This document shows positions 54,090-63,720 of a stretch of DNA of 64,000 bases, one piece after another. Origin of the DNA: Martinezella lusitana (GTDB lineage: Bacteria; Pseudomonadota; Alphaproteobacteria; Rhizobiales; Rhizobiaceae); the NCBI RefSeq assembly GCF_016901135.1, contig NZ_JAFEVL010000015.1:52977-116976 (forward strand). Direction: 5' to 3'. Made by a program: the position numbers and the translations under genes. Below the pieces are notes generated by a model. The model had not been told where the DNA came from. It did not search any database and worked only from the letters and a program-made list of their open reading frames with translations. Each line of letters starts with the position of its first letter. The first letter of the stretch is position 1.

Positions 54090-57000
54090 ATGCCTTCCGT
54101 TAAGCCATTCGAGATCACACTCGGCGACATCAACTATCTAATCGACCAGATGCGCGACGCGATTTTTGTCGTCAGATTCGATGCGCAGGGCCGGCCAGTT
54201 TACGGGTATCACGACTCTGCCGGCGTCGTCCACGAACTTGGTTTATTTGGAAGTTTCGACCCGCTCAGTGTCGTCGATCCAATCACGGGCCTGTCGATCT
54301 ACGATGGCGCCCGCGAGGCGAGCGGCTTTCGCGTGCCCAGCGGATTCTTCAATAATCTGGTGGATCTCACACGCTGGAACTGGGGCTCCGGCCATAGTCC
54401 TTTCCCGCGCCTGACGGCGGCGGACTACAGCCACTATGTCCAGCAGGTCCTGACCAATCGGGCGCTTGCAGGCGACGCCACACATGACGGCTATCTCGAT
54501 ACGCATCCGACCGTGAGCGACCCGAATGCGAGCACGACGCTAGCAACGCCGGCGGCCTATGCCGATCCGAACAAGAGCGTGGTCGACTATACGCCACGGA
54601 TGATAGCCCAGACGATCAGCTCGTCGAACACGGGAGGCGCCCTCGACAAGGTGGAGCTCAATGCGCCTGGCACGGTGACCGACGTCGTGACCTCCACCTA
54701 TGCCGACGGATCGGTGCACACCGAGAATATCGTCCGCAATCTGAACACGCTGCCTGGCGACCCCTCGACAAGCGGTATCTTCACCCTGTTCGGCCAATTC
54801 TTCGACCACGGGCTCGATTTCATTGACAAGGGCGGCCAGGGCGCCAAGATCATCATCCCGCTGGATCCTGATGATCCGCTCTACCGGGCGCCTGGAACAA
54901 ACGGGGCGGCGGACCCCGGCAACACGACCATCACGATCTCGCGCGCGACGCCCGATCAATACACCTTGAATGATATTCACGGACGTCAGGTCTCGATTGC
55001 CGGCGCCGACAACACCTGGGGCACGGCTGACGACGTAAAATCGCTCGGCGCTGACGGTGTTCTTGGAGGAACCGGTGCCAATGCCGACGTTCTCGGGCCA
55101 GTAGCCAAACCCGCCGTAGCGACTTACACCGACCACACTTCGCCCTATATCGATCAGAGCCAAAGCTACGGCTCCGACACCCAGATCACGCTGCTCTTGC
55201 GCGCATGGGTGCTGGATCCGAATACCGGACAATATCGGCCGGGCGCCGAGTTGTTTGATGGTCACCAGACTCAGGCCTATAACAGTGCTGTCTTCAATGA
55301 TGCGGCACCTGGCGGGCTGGGGGCAGGCATGACGACAAGGACGGTGCCGACCCTTGCCGAGCTGCGCGCTCATCTCCTGGCAACCGGCCGAGATGACTTG
55401 ACATGGGATGATGTCAACAACTACCGCGCCCGAGATGCGAGTGGCCATATCATTGATACGAACGGCGTCGATCTCGGCGGTTATGTCTTCACCGGCCAAG
55501 CACTGCTCCTGGACATGAATCCAAACATCGGCGCCATCGATTTCAGCAATTCCACCATTGCCGCCGGGGGCATCACCGCTGCGAATCTGATGTCGTTCAT
55601 CGATTTCTCGAACTTCTCGATCCGCAATTCGGTTGCAGGTGTCGCTGTCACAGCTCAGCAATACGCCGCGGTCAGCGAAGCGCTCATGCAGTCGGTCGCC
55701 AACCACTATATCGCCGGCGACGGTCGCGCCAACGAGAACTTTGGTCTGACGGCGCTGCATCACGTCTTCCACGAGAATCACAACGTCCAGCTGGTCAATC
55801 TTGAGAACGCGATCCTGGGTCAGGCCGATGCGGCCGCCCGCCACAATTTCCAGATCGCAGTCAACGGACCTGGCGGCCCCTACACCGATGTCGATGGAAA
55901 CTACCTTACCTCTGCGGGCGGGCCGATCTCCTGGGATCCCGACAAGATGTTCGAAGCAACGAAGCTGATCAATGAAATGGAATATCAGCATGTGGCGATC
56001 GACCAGTACGCTCGCCTCGTCACGCCCGACCTTCCCGAGTTCGTCACCTACGACAACGATATCAACGCCAACATCTCGCTAGAATATGCGCAAGCCGCCT
56101 TCCGCTTCGGTCATTCGCAACTGCGAGAGACGATCGACGCCATCGATCCGGCTGGCATGGTCAGCAAGTTCGCCCTGGCAGGCGCATTCCTGAATCCCGG
56201 CCAGTTCGCCGCCGTCGGTGCCACCGACATCGTCCGCGGCATGTCGCAGCAGCTATCGAATGAGGTGGACGAATTCCTGACGCCTGCCATGCAGCAGTCG
56301 TTGCTCGGCCAACCGCTCGATCTTGCCGCGATCAACATTGCCCGTGGCCGCGACCTCGGCATTCCGACCCTCAACGAGGTGCGCCGGCAGCTTCACGACG
56401 CGCTGGTTGCAGAACGCGCCGCCGATCCCACGACACCGCACCACACCAACCTCATCGTCGACGCGCTCAATCCCTATACGAGTTGGGCGGAATTCGGCTC
56501 GCAGATGCAGCATCCCCAGTCGCTGGTGAACTTCATCGCTGCCTATGCCTTCGATGGGGATCTTGCCAAGGCCGAAGCCATCATCGGCCTGGAGAACGGC
56601 TCGATCGCCGAGGGAACTGCCCAGGCTCAGGGCTATAGCGTCGAGGATGCGATCAGCTTCCTCAACAACTCGGCAAGCACGCCGGCCGGTCCCCCCGCAG
56701 GCGCCGACGCTTTCAACAATATCGATCTCTGGATTGGCGGCCTTGCCGAACTTCACGTCTTCACCGGACAGCTCGGAACGACATTCAACGCGATTTTCGA
56801 GGACCAGATGGAACGGTTGATGGACGGCGACCGCTTCTATTATATCTACCGCCTGCAGACCGCCCTGAATATCGATACCGATCTTGGCCACGCCATCGTC
56901 ACTGAACAATTCAAGGACATCATCGAGCGGACGACAGGCGCAATCCATTTGAATGGCGATGTCATGGGTTATGCCGACAGCAATCTCGAGCTTGCCAAGA

Positions 57001-60000
57001 CTGTCCTGCCCGGCACGGCGCTCAGGGCAGTCAGGGGCGAGATCATCCTCGACATCAACGGCAATTCCGTGGTCGCCAATATGGGCGACCTCAAATATGA
57101 CGTTAATCACCAGCTGATCATGCAGGACTACAAGACCGCGCACGCCTACGGTGATCTGATCGCGCTGCATGCCGGCGACGCCAACGGTACGGATGTCGTC
57201 GGTGGCGCCGCGAATACCGGTTATGGCATTTACACGGGCGTCGGCAACGGCACCGTCGGAAATGGTGGCCTCATCACCAAGTCGAACACCGACCTTGGCA
57301 TCACGCGAACCTTCATTCGTGATTTCCGCCCCGACATGGGCGAGAACCCGGATGGGACGCCGGCCTCGGGATACAATTCTCACGAAGTGATTGCCGGCAC
57401 GGATTATGACGACTGGATCGACGCCGGCAACGGCGACGACACGATCTATGGCGACCGCGGCGACGACGTTCTGGATGGTCGCGCCGGTGCAGACCACATC
57501 TATGGCGGAGACGGTCAAGATGTCATTTACGGTGGCGATATCGAGGATTTCCTCGATGGCGGCTCAGGGGACGATATCGTCTATGCCGGCACCAGCGCCG
57601 GAGCGCTCGATGTGGTGATCGGCGGCGGCGGCAATGACAAGCTTTATGGCGAAGCTGGCATCGACGAAATCTACGGCGGCAGCGGCGACGACTATATCGA
57701 CGCAGGCGGCGACACCGACCTTGCCTTCGGCGATGACGGCAATGACGAAATGTATGGCGGCGACGGCCCGGACGAACTGCGCGGCGGCCTCGGCGACGAC
57801 ATCCTTTCCGGCGGCTCCGGTGCCGATATGCTGCTCGGTGAGGGCGGCGACGACATCATCCTCGGCGGTATCGGTCAGGCGGCCCAGGTCGGCGACGCCG
57901 ATGAGGCCCTTGGCGGCGACGGCTTCGACATCGCATCCTATAGCGATGTCAGTATTGTACTTGATACGGCGGCAGATTTGCGAAACCAGGGACTGACGGC
58001 CGCCAACGGCGGAACTGCGTTCAACCCATTCAACCAACTGCTGAATCAGATCGAAGGCCTGGTGGGTTCGAAATTCGCCGATCGGCTTATCGGCGATGCC
58101 GGCGCCAATTGGCTAATTGGCGGCGGTGGTGGTGACCGCTTCAACACGACAACGGCAGACGCAACCGGCAACATCGGTAGTGGCGGCAATGACCTCATTA
58201 TCGGCGACAGCATCCGCCTGGACACCCTCATCGGCGCCTATGGCGGTTACTCGACCACGCTGGACGCACTTGGAAACGCTGTCCATAACGTCGGCAATGT
58301 CCTGAGCGCGGGCTTGCTTGGCAATCTGTCACTTGGCACCCAGATGTTCGCCAAGCACTACACCGATCTACTGAAGACTGCGAAATTCAAGGATATAGTG
58401 CTCGGCTCCGATGGGGCGGCCGCGGGGACGGACACTGCTGTATACTCCGGCAACAGGGCCGACTACACGATCACCGCGATCACCTTCGCTTCGGTGAACC
58501 AGGGGACGATCGTGGCCTACAAAATTGAAGACCACCGCGCCGGGTCGCCTGATGGCACAGATCTGGTGGTCGGTGTCGACCTCTTCCAGTTCGCGGATCG
58601 AACGCTGGCGGCGGACCAGCTGGCAAATCACGCCGCGACGGGCACCGTGTCGTTCAATGCGGGGTCACTCGGGAGCCTTGCGCGTCTTGCGCCCACAAGC
58701 GCTCTCTTCGACGCCGACAACATCACCGTCGCAAATCCGCAGGGTAGCATCACCGTTCCAAACGGGGGATATAATTGGCAGACAAGTGTCGATGGAGTGG
58801 CCTGGACGACGATCCCTTCCGGCAACGGAGGCGGCCAGCAATCTTCCCCGCAGCACATTCTTAGCCAAGGTCAGACCGCGGGAAAGCTCGTTCGGCTCGT
58901 TGCATCCTTCACCGATGCGTTCGGGAATCCGGAATCCGTTGCTTCGAGCGCGTGGAACCTCATCGTTGGCACGAACTCCAACAACTCCGGCGCCGCCGCC
59001 CTCAGCGGCACTACCAGCCTGCTGATCGGGGACGTCATCTTCGGCCTCGGCGGCAACGACACGTTGAACGGCCTGGCCGGAGATGACCAGTTGTTCGGCG
59101 GCGACGGCAACGACACGCTGAGTGGCGGCGAGGGTAACGACTACCTAGACGGCGGCAACGGTAACGACACGCTGATGGGAGGTGCCGGCGACGACACCTA
59201 CGCGATAGCCGGCGGAGGTACGCACACGATCGTCGAGCAAGCAGGCGGCGGTACCGACCTGGTCCTCAGTTCCGTCGACTATACTCTCGGGAACAATCTC
59301 GAGAACCTGACACTGACCGGCGGGGGCAACAATGACGCCACCGGCAACGGGCTCGCGAATATCCTCATCGGCAATTCCGGCAACAATATCCTCGACGGCG
59401 GAACCAATGCCGACTCGATGACCGGCGGTGCCGGGAACGACACGTATATTGTCGACAATTCAGGCGACAGTGTCCATGAAGATGCCAATGGGGGAACCGA
59501 TACAGTGCGAACTGCACTTCCAACGTTCGCCCTTTCCGACAATGTCGAGAACCTGGTCTATACCGGTAACGCGGCGTTCACGGGCACAGGCAACGCCCGC
59601 AACAACGTCATATCAGGGGGCAACGCCGGCGACACGCTGAATGGCGCCGATGGCAACGACACGCTGAACGGCGGTGGCGGCAACGATACCCTGAACGGCG
59701 GGACCGGCAACGACATCCTTGTCGGCGGGGCCGGAAATGACAACCATACCGGTGGTGCGGGCGCCGATCAGTTCGTTTTCAACACCAACCTAAACACGGC
59801 AGGTGTGGATACGATCAGCGACTTCGTCAGCACCGCTGCCAATCCAGCCGAACACGATCGTATCGCTCTTGACAATGCGAGCGGTATCTTCAGCCAGGTC
59901 GGAAACAACGGAAACCTGTCTGCGGCTGCCTTCTGGAGTTCGGCGTCGGGCACCGCGCATGATGGTTCCGACAGGATCATCTACAACACCACCACCGGCT

Positions 60001-60107
60001 GGCTGACCTACGACAGCAACGGTAATGCCAATGGCGGGACGCAAGTGCACTTTGCTACCCTCGAAGCGAACCTCACGTTGCAGGCAGCCGACTTCCTGGT
60101 TGTCTGA
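54090..60107 (+). CDS. Secreted animal-type haem peroxidase with RTX repeats (MopA-like)
   Basis: 2005 residues from the ATG at 54090, 6 nt after AAGGGGAG. The N-terminal half is an animal haem peroxidase. It has the distal His in FGQFFDHG (H240), catalytic Arg and haem-linking Glu in GDGRANE (R546, E549), proximal His in HENHN (H564) and the NIARGRD motif near 749. Two RTX calcium-binding blocks follow (about 1112-1262 and 1650-1890, GGxGxDxLx repeats). Between them lies a beta-rich segment. The C-terminus has no cleavable signal, as for type I substrates. Bacterial RTX-peroxidases of this design include the manganese-oxidising MopA proteins. The exporter genes follow directly. Confidence 0.87.
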   Translation: MPSVKPFEITLGDINYLIDQMRDAIFVVRFDAQGRPVYGYHDSAGVVHELGLFGSFDPLSVVDPITGLSIYDGAREASGFRVPSGFFNNLVDLTRWNWGSGHSPFPRLTAADYSHYVQQVLTNRALAGDATHDGYLDTHPTVSDPNASTTLATPAAYADPNKSVVDYTPRMIAQTISSSNTGGALDKVELNAPGTVTDVVTSTYADGSVHTENIVRNLNTLPGDPSTSGIFTLFGQFFDHGLDFIDKGGQGAKIIIPLDPDDPLYRAPGTNGAADPGNTTITISRATPDQYTLNDIHGRQVSIAGADNTWGTADDVKSLGADGVLGGTGANADVLGPVAKPAVATYTDHTSPYIDQSQSYGSDTQITLLLRAWVLDPNTGQYRPGAELFDGHQTQAYNSAVFNDAAPGGLGAGMTTRTVPTLAELRAHLLATGRDDLTWDDVNNYRARDASGHIIDTNGVDLGGYVFTGQALLLDMNPNIGAIDFSNSTIAAGGITAANLMSFIDFSNFSIRNSVAGVAVTAQQYAAVSEALMQSVANHYIAGDGRANENFGLTALHHVFHENHNVQLVNLENAILGQADAAARHNFQIAVNGPGGPYTDVDGNYLTSAGGPISWDPDKMFEATKLINEMEYQHVAIDQYARLVTPDLPEFVTYDNDINANISLEYAQAAFRFGHSQLRETIDAIDPAGMVSKFALAGAFLNPGQFAAVGATDIVRGMSQQLSNEVDEFLTPAMQQSLLGQPLDLAAINIARGRDLGIPTLNEVRRQLHDALVAERAADPTTPHHTNLIVDALNPYTSWAEFGSQMQHPQSLVNFIAAYAFDGDLAKAEAIIGLENGSIAEGTAQAQGYSVEDAISFLNNSASTPAGPPAGADAFNNIDLWIGGLAELHVFTGQLGTTFNAIFEDQMERLMDGDRFYYIYRLQTALNIDTDLGHAIVTEQFKDIIERTTGAIHLNGDVMGYADSNLELAKTVLPGTALRAVRGEIILDINGNSVVANMGDLKYDVNHQLIMQDYKTAHAYGDLIALHAGDANGTDVVGGAANTGYGIYTGVGNGTVGNGGLITKSNTDLGITRTFIRDFRPDMGENPDGTPASGYNSHEVIAGTDYDDWIDAGNGDDTIYGDRGDDVLDGRAGADHIYGGDGQDVIYGGDIEDFLDGGSGDDIVYAGTSAGALDVVIGGGGNDKLYGEAGIDEIYGGSGDDYIDAGGDTDLAFGDDGNDEMYGGDGPDELRGGLGDDILSGGSGADMLLGEGGDDIILGGIGQAAQVGDADEALGGDGFDIASYSDVSIVLDTAADLRNQGLTAANGGTAFNPFNQLLNQIEGLVGSKFADRLIGDAGANWLIGGGGGDRFNTTTADATGNIGSGGNDLIIGDSIRLDTLIGAYGGYSTTLDALGNAVHNVGNVLSAGLLGNLSLGTQMFAKHYTDLLKTAKFKDIVLGSDGAAAGTDTAVYSGNRADYTITAITFASVNQGTIVAYKIEDHRAGSPDGTDLVVGVDLFQFADRTLAADQLANHAATGTVSFNAGSLGSLARLAPTSALFDADNITVANPQGSITVPNGGYNWQTSVDGVAWTTIPSGNGGGQQSSPQHILSQGQTAGKLVRLVASFTDAFGNPESVASSAWNLIVGTNSNNSGAAALSGTTSLLIGDVIFGLGGNDTLNGLAGDDQLFGGDGNDTLSGGEGNDYLDGGNGNDTLMGGAGDDTYAIAGGGTHTIVEQAGGGTDLVLSSVDYTLGNNLENLTLTGGGNNDATGNGLANILIGNSGNNILDGGTNADSMTGGAGNDTYIVDNSGDSVHEDANGGTDTVRTALPTFALSDNVENLVYTGNAAFTGTGNARNNVISGGNAGDTLNGADGNDTLNGGGGNDTLNGGTGNDILVGGAGNDNHTGGAGADQFVFNTNLNTAGVDTISDFVSTAANPAEHDRIALDNASGIFSQVGNNGNLSAAAFWSSASGTAHDGSDRIIYNTTTGWLTYDSNGNANGGTQVHFATLEANLTLQAADFLVV

Positions 60108-60160
60108 AGCAGAGGGGCCAGCCATGCCGAACGCCCCTACGCGCTGGCTGGCCCCGCTTC
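60106..60160 (+). other. Long hairpin between RTX peroxidase and exporter genes
   Basis: GAAGC and GGGGCCAGCC pair with GGCTGGCCCC and GCTTC: 15 bp with a 3-nt bulge and a 22-nt loop, starting inside the stop codon region of the peroxidase gene. No U-tract is present. It probably makes the exporter message less abundant than the cargo message. Confidence 0.65.
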
Positions 60161-60203
60161 AGTCATGTTCGATCGCTTCGCATAAAGAGTAGTGGAGTTC
60201 ACG

Positions 60204-61979
60204 ATGCATCAGCCATTGCGTGCCGCAAATGCCAATCACAGTTTGTTCGATCCCAGAATTTCCAGAACATTGCCCGCGACCATCGCGTTCAAGCGGCGGA
60301 TGTCCGACCTGCAGGCAGTCGGCGTTTTTTCGGGCGTCATCAGCATCCTGACGCTGACGGGCTCGTTCTACATGCTGCAGGTCTATGACCGGGTCCTGGT
60401 CAGCCGCAGCGTCGAAACCCTGCTGGTGCTGTCGCTGATCGCGCTCGTCGCCTTCGCGCTCCAGGGACTGCTGGACGCGCTTCGGCTTCGCATGCTGAGC
60501 AGGATCGGGGCGCAGTTCGATGAGGATCTCGCCAGTCTCGCTTTTCGCGCCGCCAGCCTCCTGCCGCTCAGAGGCGCAAAGCCCGACGAGGCAATGCAGC
60601 CAATACGCGACGTCGATCAGGTTCGCGCCTTCCTCGGCAGTCCAGGCCCCACGGCGCTCTTCGACCTGCCGTTCATGCCGCTTTTCGTTGTCGGCTGCTT
60701 CATCCTGCATTCATGGCTCGGCTGGCTCGCCGTTGGCGGCGGAAGCATCATCGTCATCCTGGCGGTGGCAACCGATGTGCGCACGCGCAGTCCCGTACAT
60801 GATGCAAACCTGCAGGGCAACAAGCGACATTTGTTTGCGGAGTCGGCTCGGCGACACTGCGAGGCGGTGGACGCCATGGGCATGCACGGTGCGCTGGGCA
60901 TCCGATGGAGGAAACTCAGCTGCGATTTTCGCGACACGAGCCTGCGCTCCAGCGATGTCCAGGCGGGCCTCGGCGCTTTCGCGAAAATATTCCGGACAGT
61001 CCTGCAGTCGTCGATCCTGGCGCTCGGCGCTTATCTCGCGGTCAACCAGGAAGTATCCGGCGGCGCAATGATCGCCGCCTCGATCATGACGTCGCGGGCA
61101 CTCGCGCCTGTCGAAACGGCGATCGCGCACTGGAGAGGGTTCGTCAGCGCAAGGGCGGCCTATGTCAGGCTTAAAAGCTCACTGTCCATTGCAATCGAAG
61201 CCGACCAGGTCGAATTGCGGGCGCCGGCGCGCAGGCTCACCGTCGAAGGGCTTGCCGCTGCCGCGCCGGGTGCCAGCGATCCCATCCTGTTGAACGCTAC
61301 CTTTGAACTGCATGCCGGAGACGGCCTCGGCATCATCGGCCCGAGCGGATCGGGAAAATCTTCGCTCGCGCGTACGCTTGTCGGGGTCTGGCAGCCCCTC
61401 AAGGGCACGGTGAAGCTCGATGGCGCCCTTCTCAACCAATGGAACCGCGACGATCTCGGCCGGCATGTTGGCTATCTCCCTCAGGATCTGGCCCTTGTCG
61501 ACGGCACGATTGCCGAGGCGATCTCACGCTTCCAGGTGGAGAGCAATTCGGAAAAGATCATCAAGGCAGCGACGGCGGCGGGCGCTCACGATCTCATCGT
61601 CGGCATGACAGACGGCTATGAAACGCGGATCGGCGACGGCGGCGTGTTTTTATCTGGAGGGCAGCGGCAACGGATCGGTCTGGCAAGAGCACTCTATGGC
61701 GATCCGTTCCTCGTCGTCCTCGACGAACCCAATTCGAACCTTGATGCAAGCGGCGACGCGGCGCTCAGTGACGCGATCCGCGCCGTGCGCGACCGCGGCG
61801 GCATAGCCATAGTCATCACCCACAGACCCCTCGGGCTCGCCTCCGTGGACAAGGTCGCGTTCGTTCATGACAGAAGCATCAAGCTGTTCGGACCGAAGGA
61901 CGAGGTGTTGGCGGTCCTCACCCGGCCGTCCGATGCCACCATCCCCCTCAACGCCAGCGGGAATGCCACCCATGTTTAG
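60204..61979 (+). CDS. Type I secretion ABC transporter (PrtD/AprD-like)
   Basis: 591 residues from the ATG at 60204 (GTGGAG 7 nt upstream). An N-terminal membrane domain (about 30-300) is followed by the ATPase, with Walker A GPSGSGKSS near residue 378, LSGGQRQRIGLARAL, Walker B VVLDEPNSNLD and ITHRP. It has no peptidase-like N-terminal domain, fitting RTX cargo without leader cleavage. It should export the peroxidase together with the next gene and a TolC encoded elsewhere. Confidence 0.9.
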   Translation: MHQPLRAANANHSLFDPRISRTLPATIAFKRRMSDLQAVGVFSGVISILTLTGSFYMLQVYDRVLVSRSVETLLVLSLIALVAFALQGLLDALRLRMLSRIGAQFDEDLASLAFRAASLLPLRGAKPDEAMQPIRDVDQVRAFLGSPGPTALFDLPFMPLFVVGCFILHSWLGWLAVGGGSIIVILAVATDVRTRSPVHDANLQGNKRHLFAESARRHCEAVDAMGMHGALGIRWRKLSCDFRDTSLRSSDVQAGLGAFAKIFRTVLQSSILALGAYLAVNQEVSGGAMIAASIMTSRALAPVETAIAHWRGFVSARAAYVRLKSSLSIAIEADQVELRAPARRLTVEGLAAAAPGASDPILLNATFELHAGDGLGIIGPSGSGKSSLARTLVGVWQPLKGTVKLDGALLNQWNRDDLGRHVGYLPQDLALVDGTIAEAISRFQVESNSEKIIKAATAAGAHDLIVGMTDGYETRIGDGGVFLSGGQRQRIGLARALYGDPFLVVLDEPNSNLDASGDAALSDAIRAVRDRGGIAIVITHRPLGLASVDKVAFVHDRSIKLFGPKDEVLAVLTRPSDATIPLNASGNATHV

Positions 61980-63288
61980 CCAGGCCCAGATCTATTCCGA
62001 CCACGCGCTGTCGCTCCGCCGTTACCGGCGCGCGGGCACGATGCTGATCCTAGCCTTTGTCTCCACCTTCGGCCTCTGGGGCGCCATCGCTCCGCTTTCG
62101 AGCGCGGTCGTCGCATCGGGACATTTCGAAGTCGAAGGCAATATCAAGAAAGTGCAGCACAAGGCCGGCGGAATCGTGTCGGAGATCCTCGTCCATGAAG
62201 GGCAGCGGGTGGCCGAGGGGCAGACCGTTATGCGTCTGGACGGAACCAATGCCAGATCAGATCTTCAGATCATCGAACATCAACTGGCGGAGTTGCAGAT
62301 GAGCGCGGCTAGACTGGGCGCCGAGCGCGACGGCGCTGCGGATTTCGCACTTCCTGATTACTTCGTCGCCAATGCGGATCCATCAACGGCCCGGGTGCTT
62401 TTTCGGCGAGAGCAGAGCCTTCTCGATGCCAGACTGAAAGCCCGTCAGGGGCAGAAGCAGCAATTGACCGAACGTGTGACGCAGCTGACGAACCAGATCG
62501 ATGGCCTCACCCAACAGGTGGAGGCAAAAGAGCATGAGCGACAATTGCTGGACACCGAACTCCATAGTCTGAGAAGCCTGCTTCAAAGGCAGCTGGTTCT
62601 CGTCAGCCAGGTTAAGGTGCTCGAGCGGAACACGGCCCAGCTCGACGGCGAAATCGGACAATTGCTGGCATCGACTTCGGAGATTCGGGCAAAGATTGCG
62701 GAGACGAAACTCCAGACGCTCAACCTCGATCAGATCGCGGTTGCCGAAGCCAGCAAGGATCTTGCGGAAACGGAGAGCAAAATCAACGAGCTCAGCGAAA
62801 AGCAAATCGAAGCCAAGGATGCCCTGGCGCGCCTCGACATCAAGTCGCCGCTTGCCGGTTTCGTACATGAGCTTTCCGTCCACACCATCGGCGGCGTCGT
62901 CAGCGCCGGCGAGGTGCTGATGATGGTCGTTCCCGAGAAGGCAGAACTGAATGTCGAGCTGCGCATCAGCCCGCAGGAGGTCGATTCGATCCATGTCGGG
63001 GACAAGGCCTATGTGAGGATCAGCGGCCTCAATCGATCGACGACTCCGGATCTCGACGCCAAGGTCGAGATGATCGGCGCCGACCTCGTCCAGGATACCG
63101 CGTCGCGGGTTTCCTACTATCCGGTTCGCGTGCATCTTCTGCCGGGGGAGATTAGGCGGTTGAACGATACTCAGGTCGTTCCCGGAATGCCGGTGGAGGC
63201 CTTCATCACCACATCCCAGCGGACATTTTTCGACTACCTCTGGGAACCGCTATCCGACCGGTTGCGGCGCGCCATTCGTGAACATTAA
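61972..63288 (+). CDS. Type I secretion membrane fusion protein (HlyD/PrtE-like)
   Basis: 438 residues from the ATG at 61972, overlapping the ABC gene stop by 8 nt. There is a short cytosolic tail, one membrane helix (LILAFVSTFGLWGAIAPLS), a biotinyl-lipoyl-like segment (VEGNIKKVQHKAGGIVSEILVHEGQRV), a long coiled coil (about 130-290) and a C-terminal beta domain. It bridges the ABC exporter to an outer-membrane channel. No tolC gene follows. Confidence 0.88.
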   Translation: MFSQAQIYSDHALSLRRYRRAGTMLILAFVSTFGLWGAIAPLSSAVVASGHFEVEGNIKKVQHKAGGIVSEILVHEGQRVAEGQTVMRLDGTNARSDLQIIEHQLAELQMSAARLGAERDGAADFALPDYFVANADPSTARVLFRREQSLLDARLKARQGQKQQLTERVTQLTNQIDGLTQQVEAKEHERQLLDTELHSLRSLLQRQLVLVSQVKVLERNTAQLDGEIGQLLASTSEIRAKIAETKLQTLNLDQIAVAEASKDLAETESKINELSEKQIEAKDALARLDIKSPLAGFVHELSVHTIGGVVSAGEVLMMVVPEKAELNVELRISPQEVDSIHVGDKAYVRISGLNRSTTPDLDAKVEMIGADLVQDTASRVSYYPVRVHLLPGEIRRLNDTQVVPGMPVEAFITTSQRTFFDYLWEPLSDRLRRAIREH

Positions 63289-63720
63289 AACTGGCCAATA
63301 TTTCCAGCCGTTCTGCGGTGCCGAATTGAAGGCAGAACATGCAACAACCGTTCAGCTACTGAGGCAATTCGACAGAGAGAGGTGGCGCCGAGTCTCGCCG
63401 AGCAGAATGTTCAACCCATCGGGTTCGGTGGACTAACCAGCACGGCTCAACGTGCCGGTCGTGATGAGCGAGCCTGCGACGCCCGACTTTCGCCAATTTC
63501 AGAGATTTATGGTTAATTAGTAAAATATTAATCTCTGAAACAACGAAGGGGAACTGTGGGCGAGATGAGGGACTGAGGACGCGAAATTGGGGTTCGGACG
63601 AAGACCAACAACGGATTTTGGTACCGTATTGTTTCATTGGTTGACCGTTGCAGCAGTCGTTAGGGCATCGTAAACTTAACGGCAAAAAGGCGCGACCATG
63701 AAGCAGGCCCCTTTTGTCTG
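63289..63720. other. Intergenic region between exporter operon and IS6 transposase
   Basis: 432 bp without a gene. It contains a small 7-bp repeat just after the exporter operon (GTTCTGC at 63310, GCAGAAC at 63332), and a perfect 11-bp inverted repeat at 63497-63540 in AT-rich sequence. Confidence 0.55.
63497..63540. repeat. Perfect inverted repeat in AT-rich spacer
   Basis: TTTCAGAGATT (63497-63507) and AATCTCTGAAA (63530-63540) are exact inverted copies separated by 22 AT-rich nt. It could be a terminator, an operator or a mobile-element trace. Confidence 0.5.

Noticed and set aside
54540..55991. 483-residue minus-strand frame opposite the RTX peroxidase
   Set aside because: Antisense of a strongly supported gene in high-GC DNA; no motif or ribosome site.
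56253..57518. 421-residue minus-strand frame opposite the RTX peroxidase
   Set aside because: Same reasoning: antisense to a region with peroxidase motifs and RTX repeats; composition of a shadow frame.
57400..59760. Possible CRISPR or tandem DNA repeat array
   Set aside because: The periodicity comes from RTX nonapeptide codons; the DNA units are not identical and no spacers or cas genes are present.
61867..61971. Upstream extension of the membrane fusion protein frame
   Set aside because: These codons overlap the ABC exporter gene and encode a non-conserved Ser/Pro/Arg-rich stretch; normal family length is reached from the ATG at 61972.
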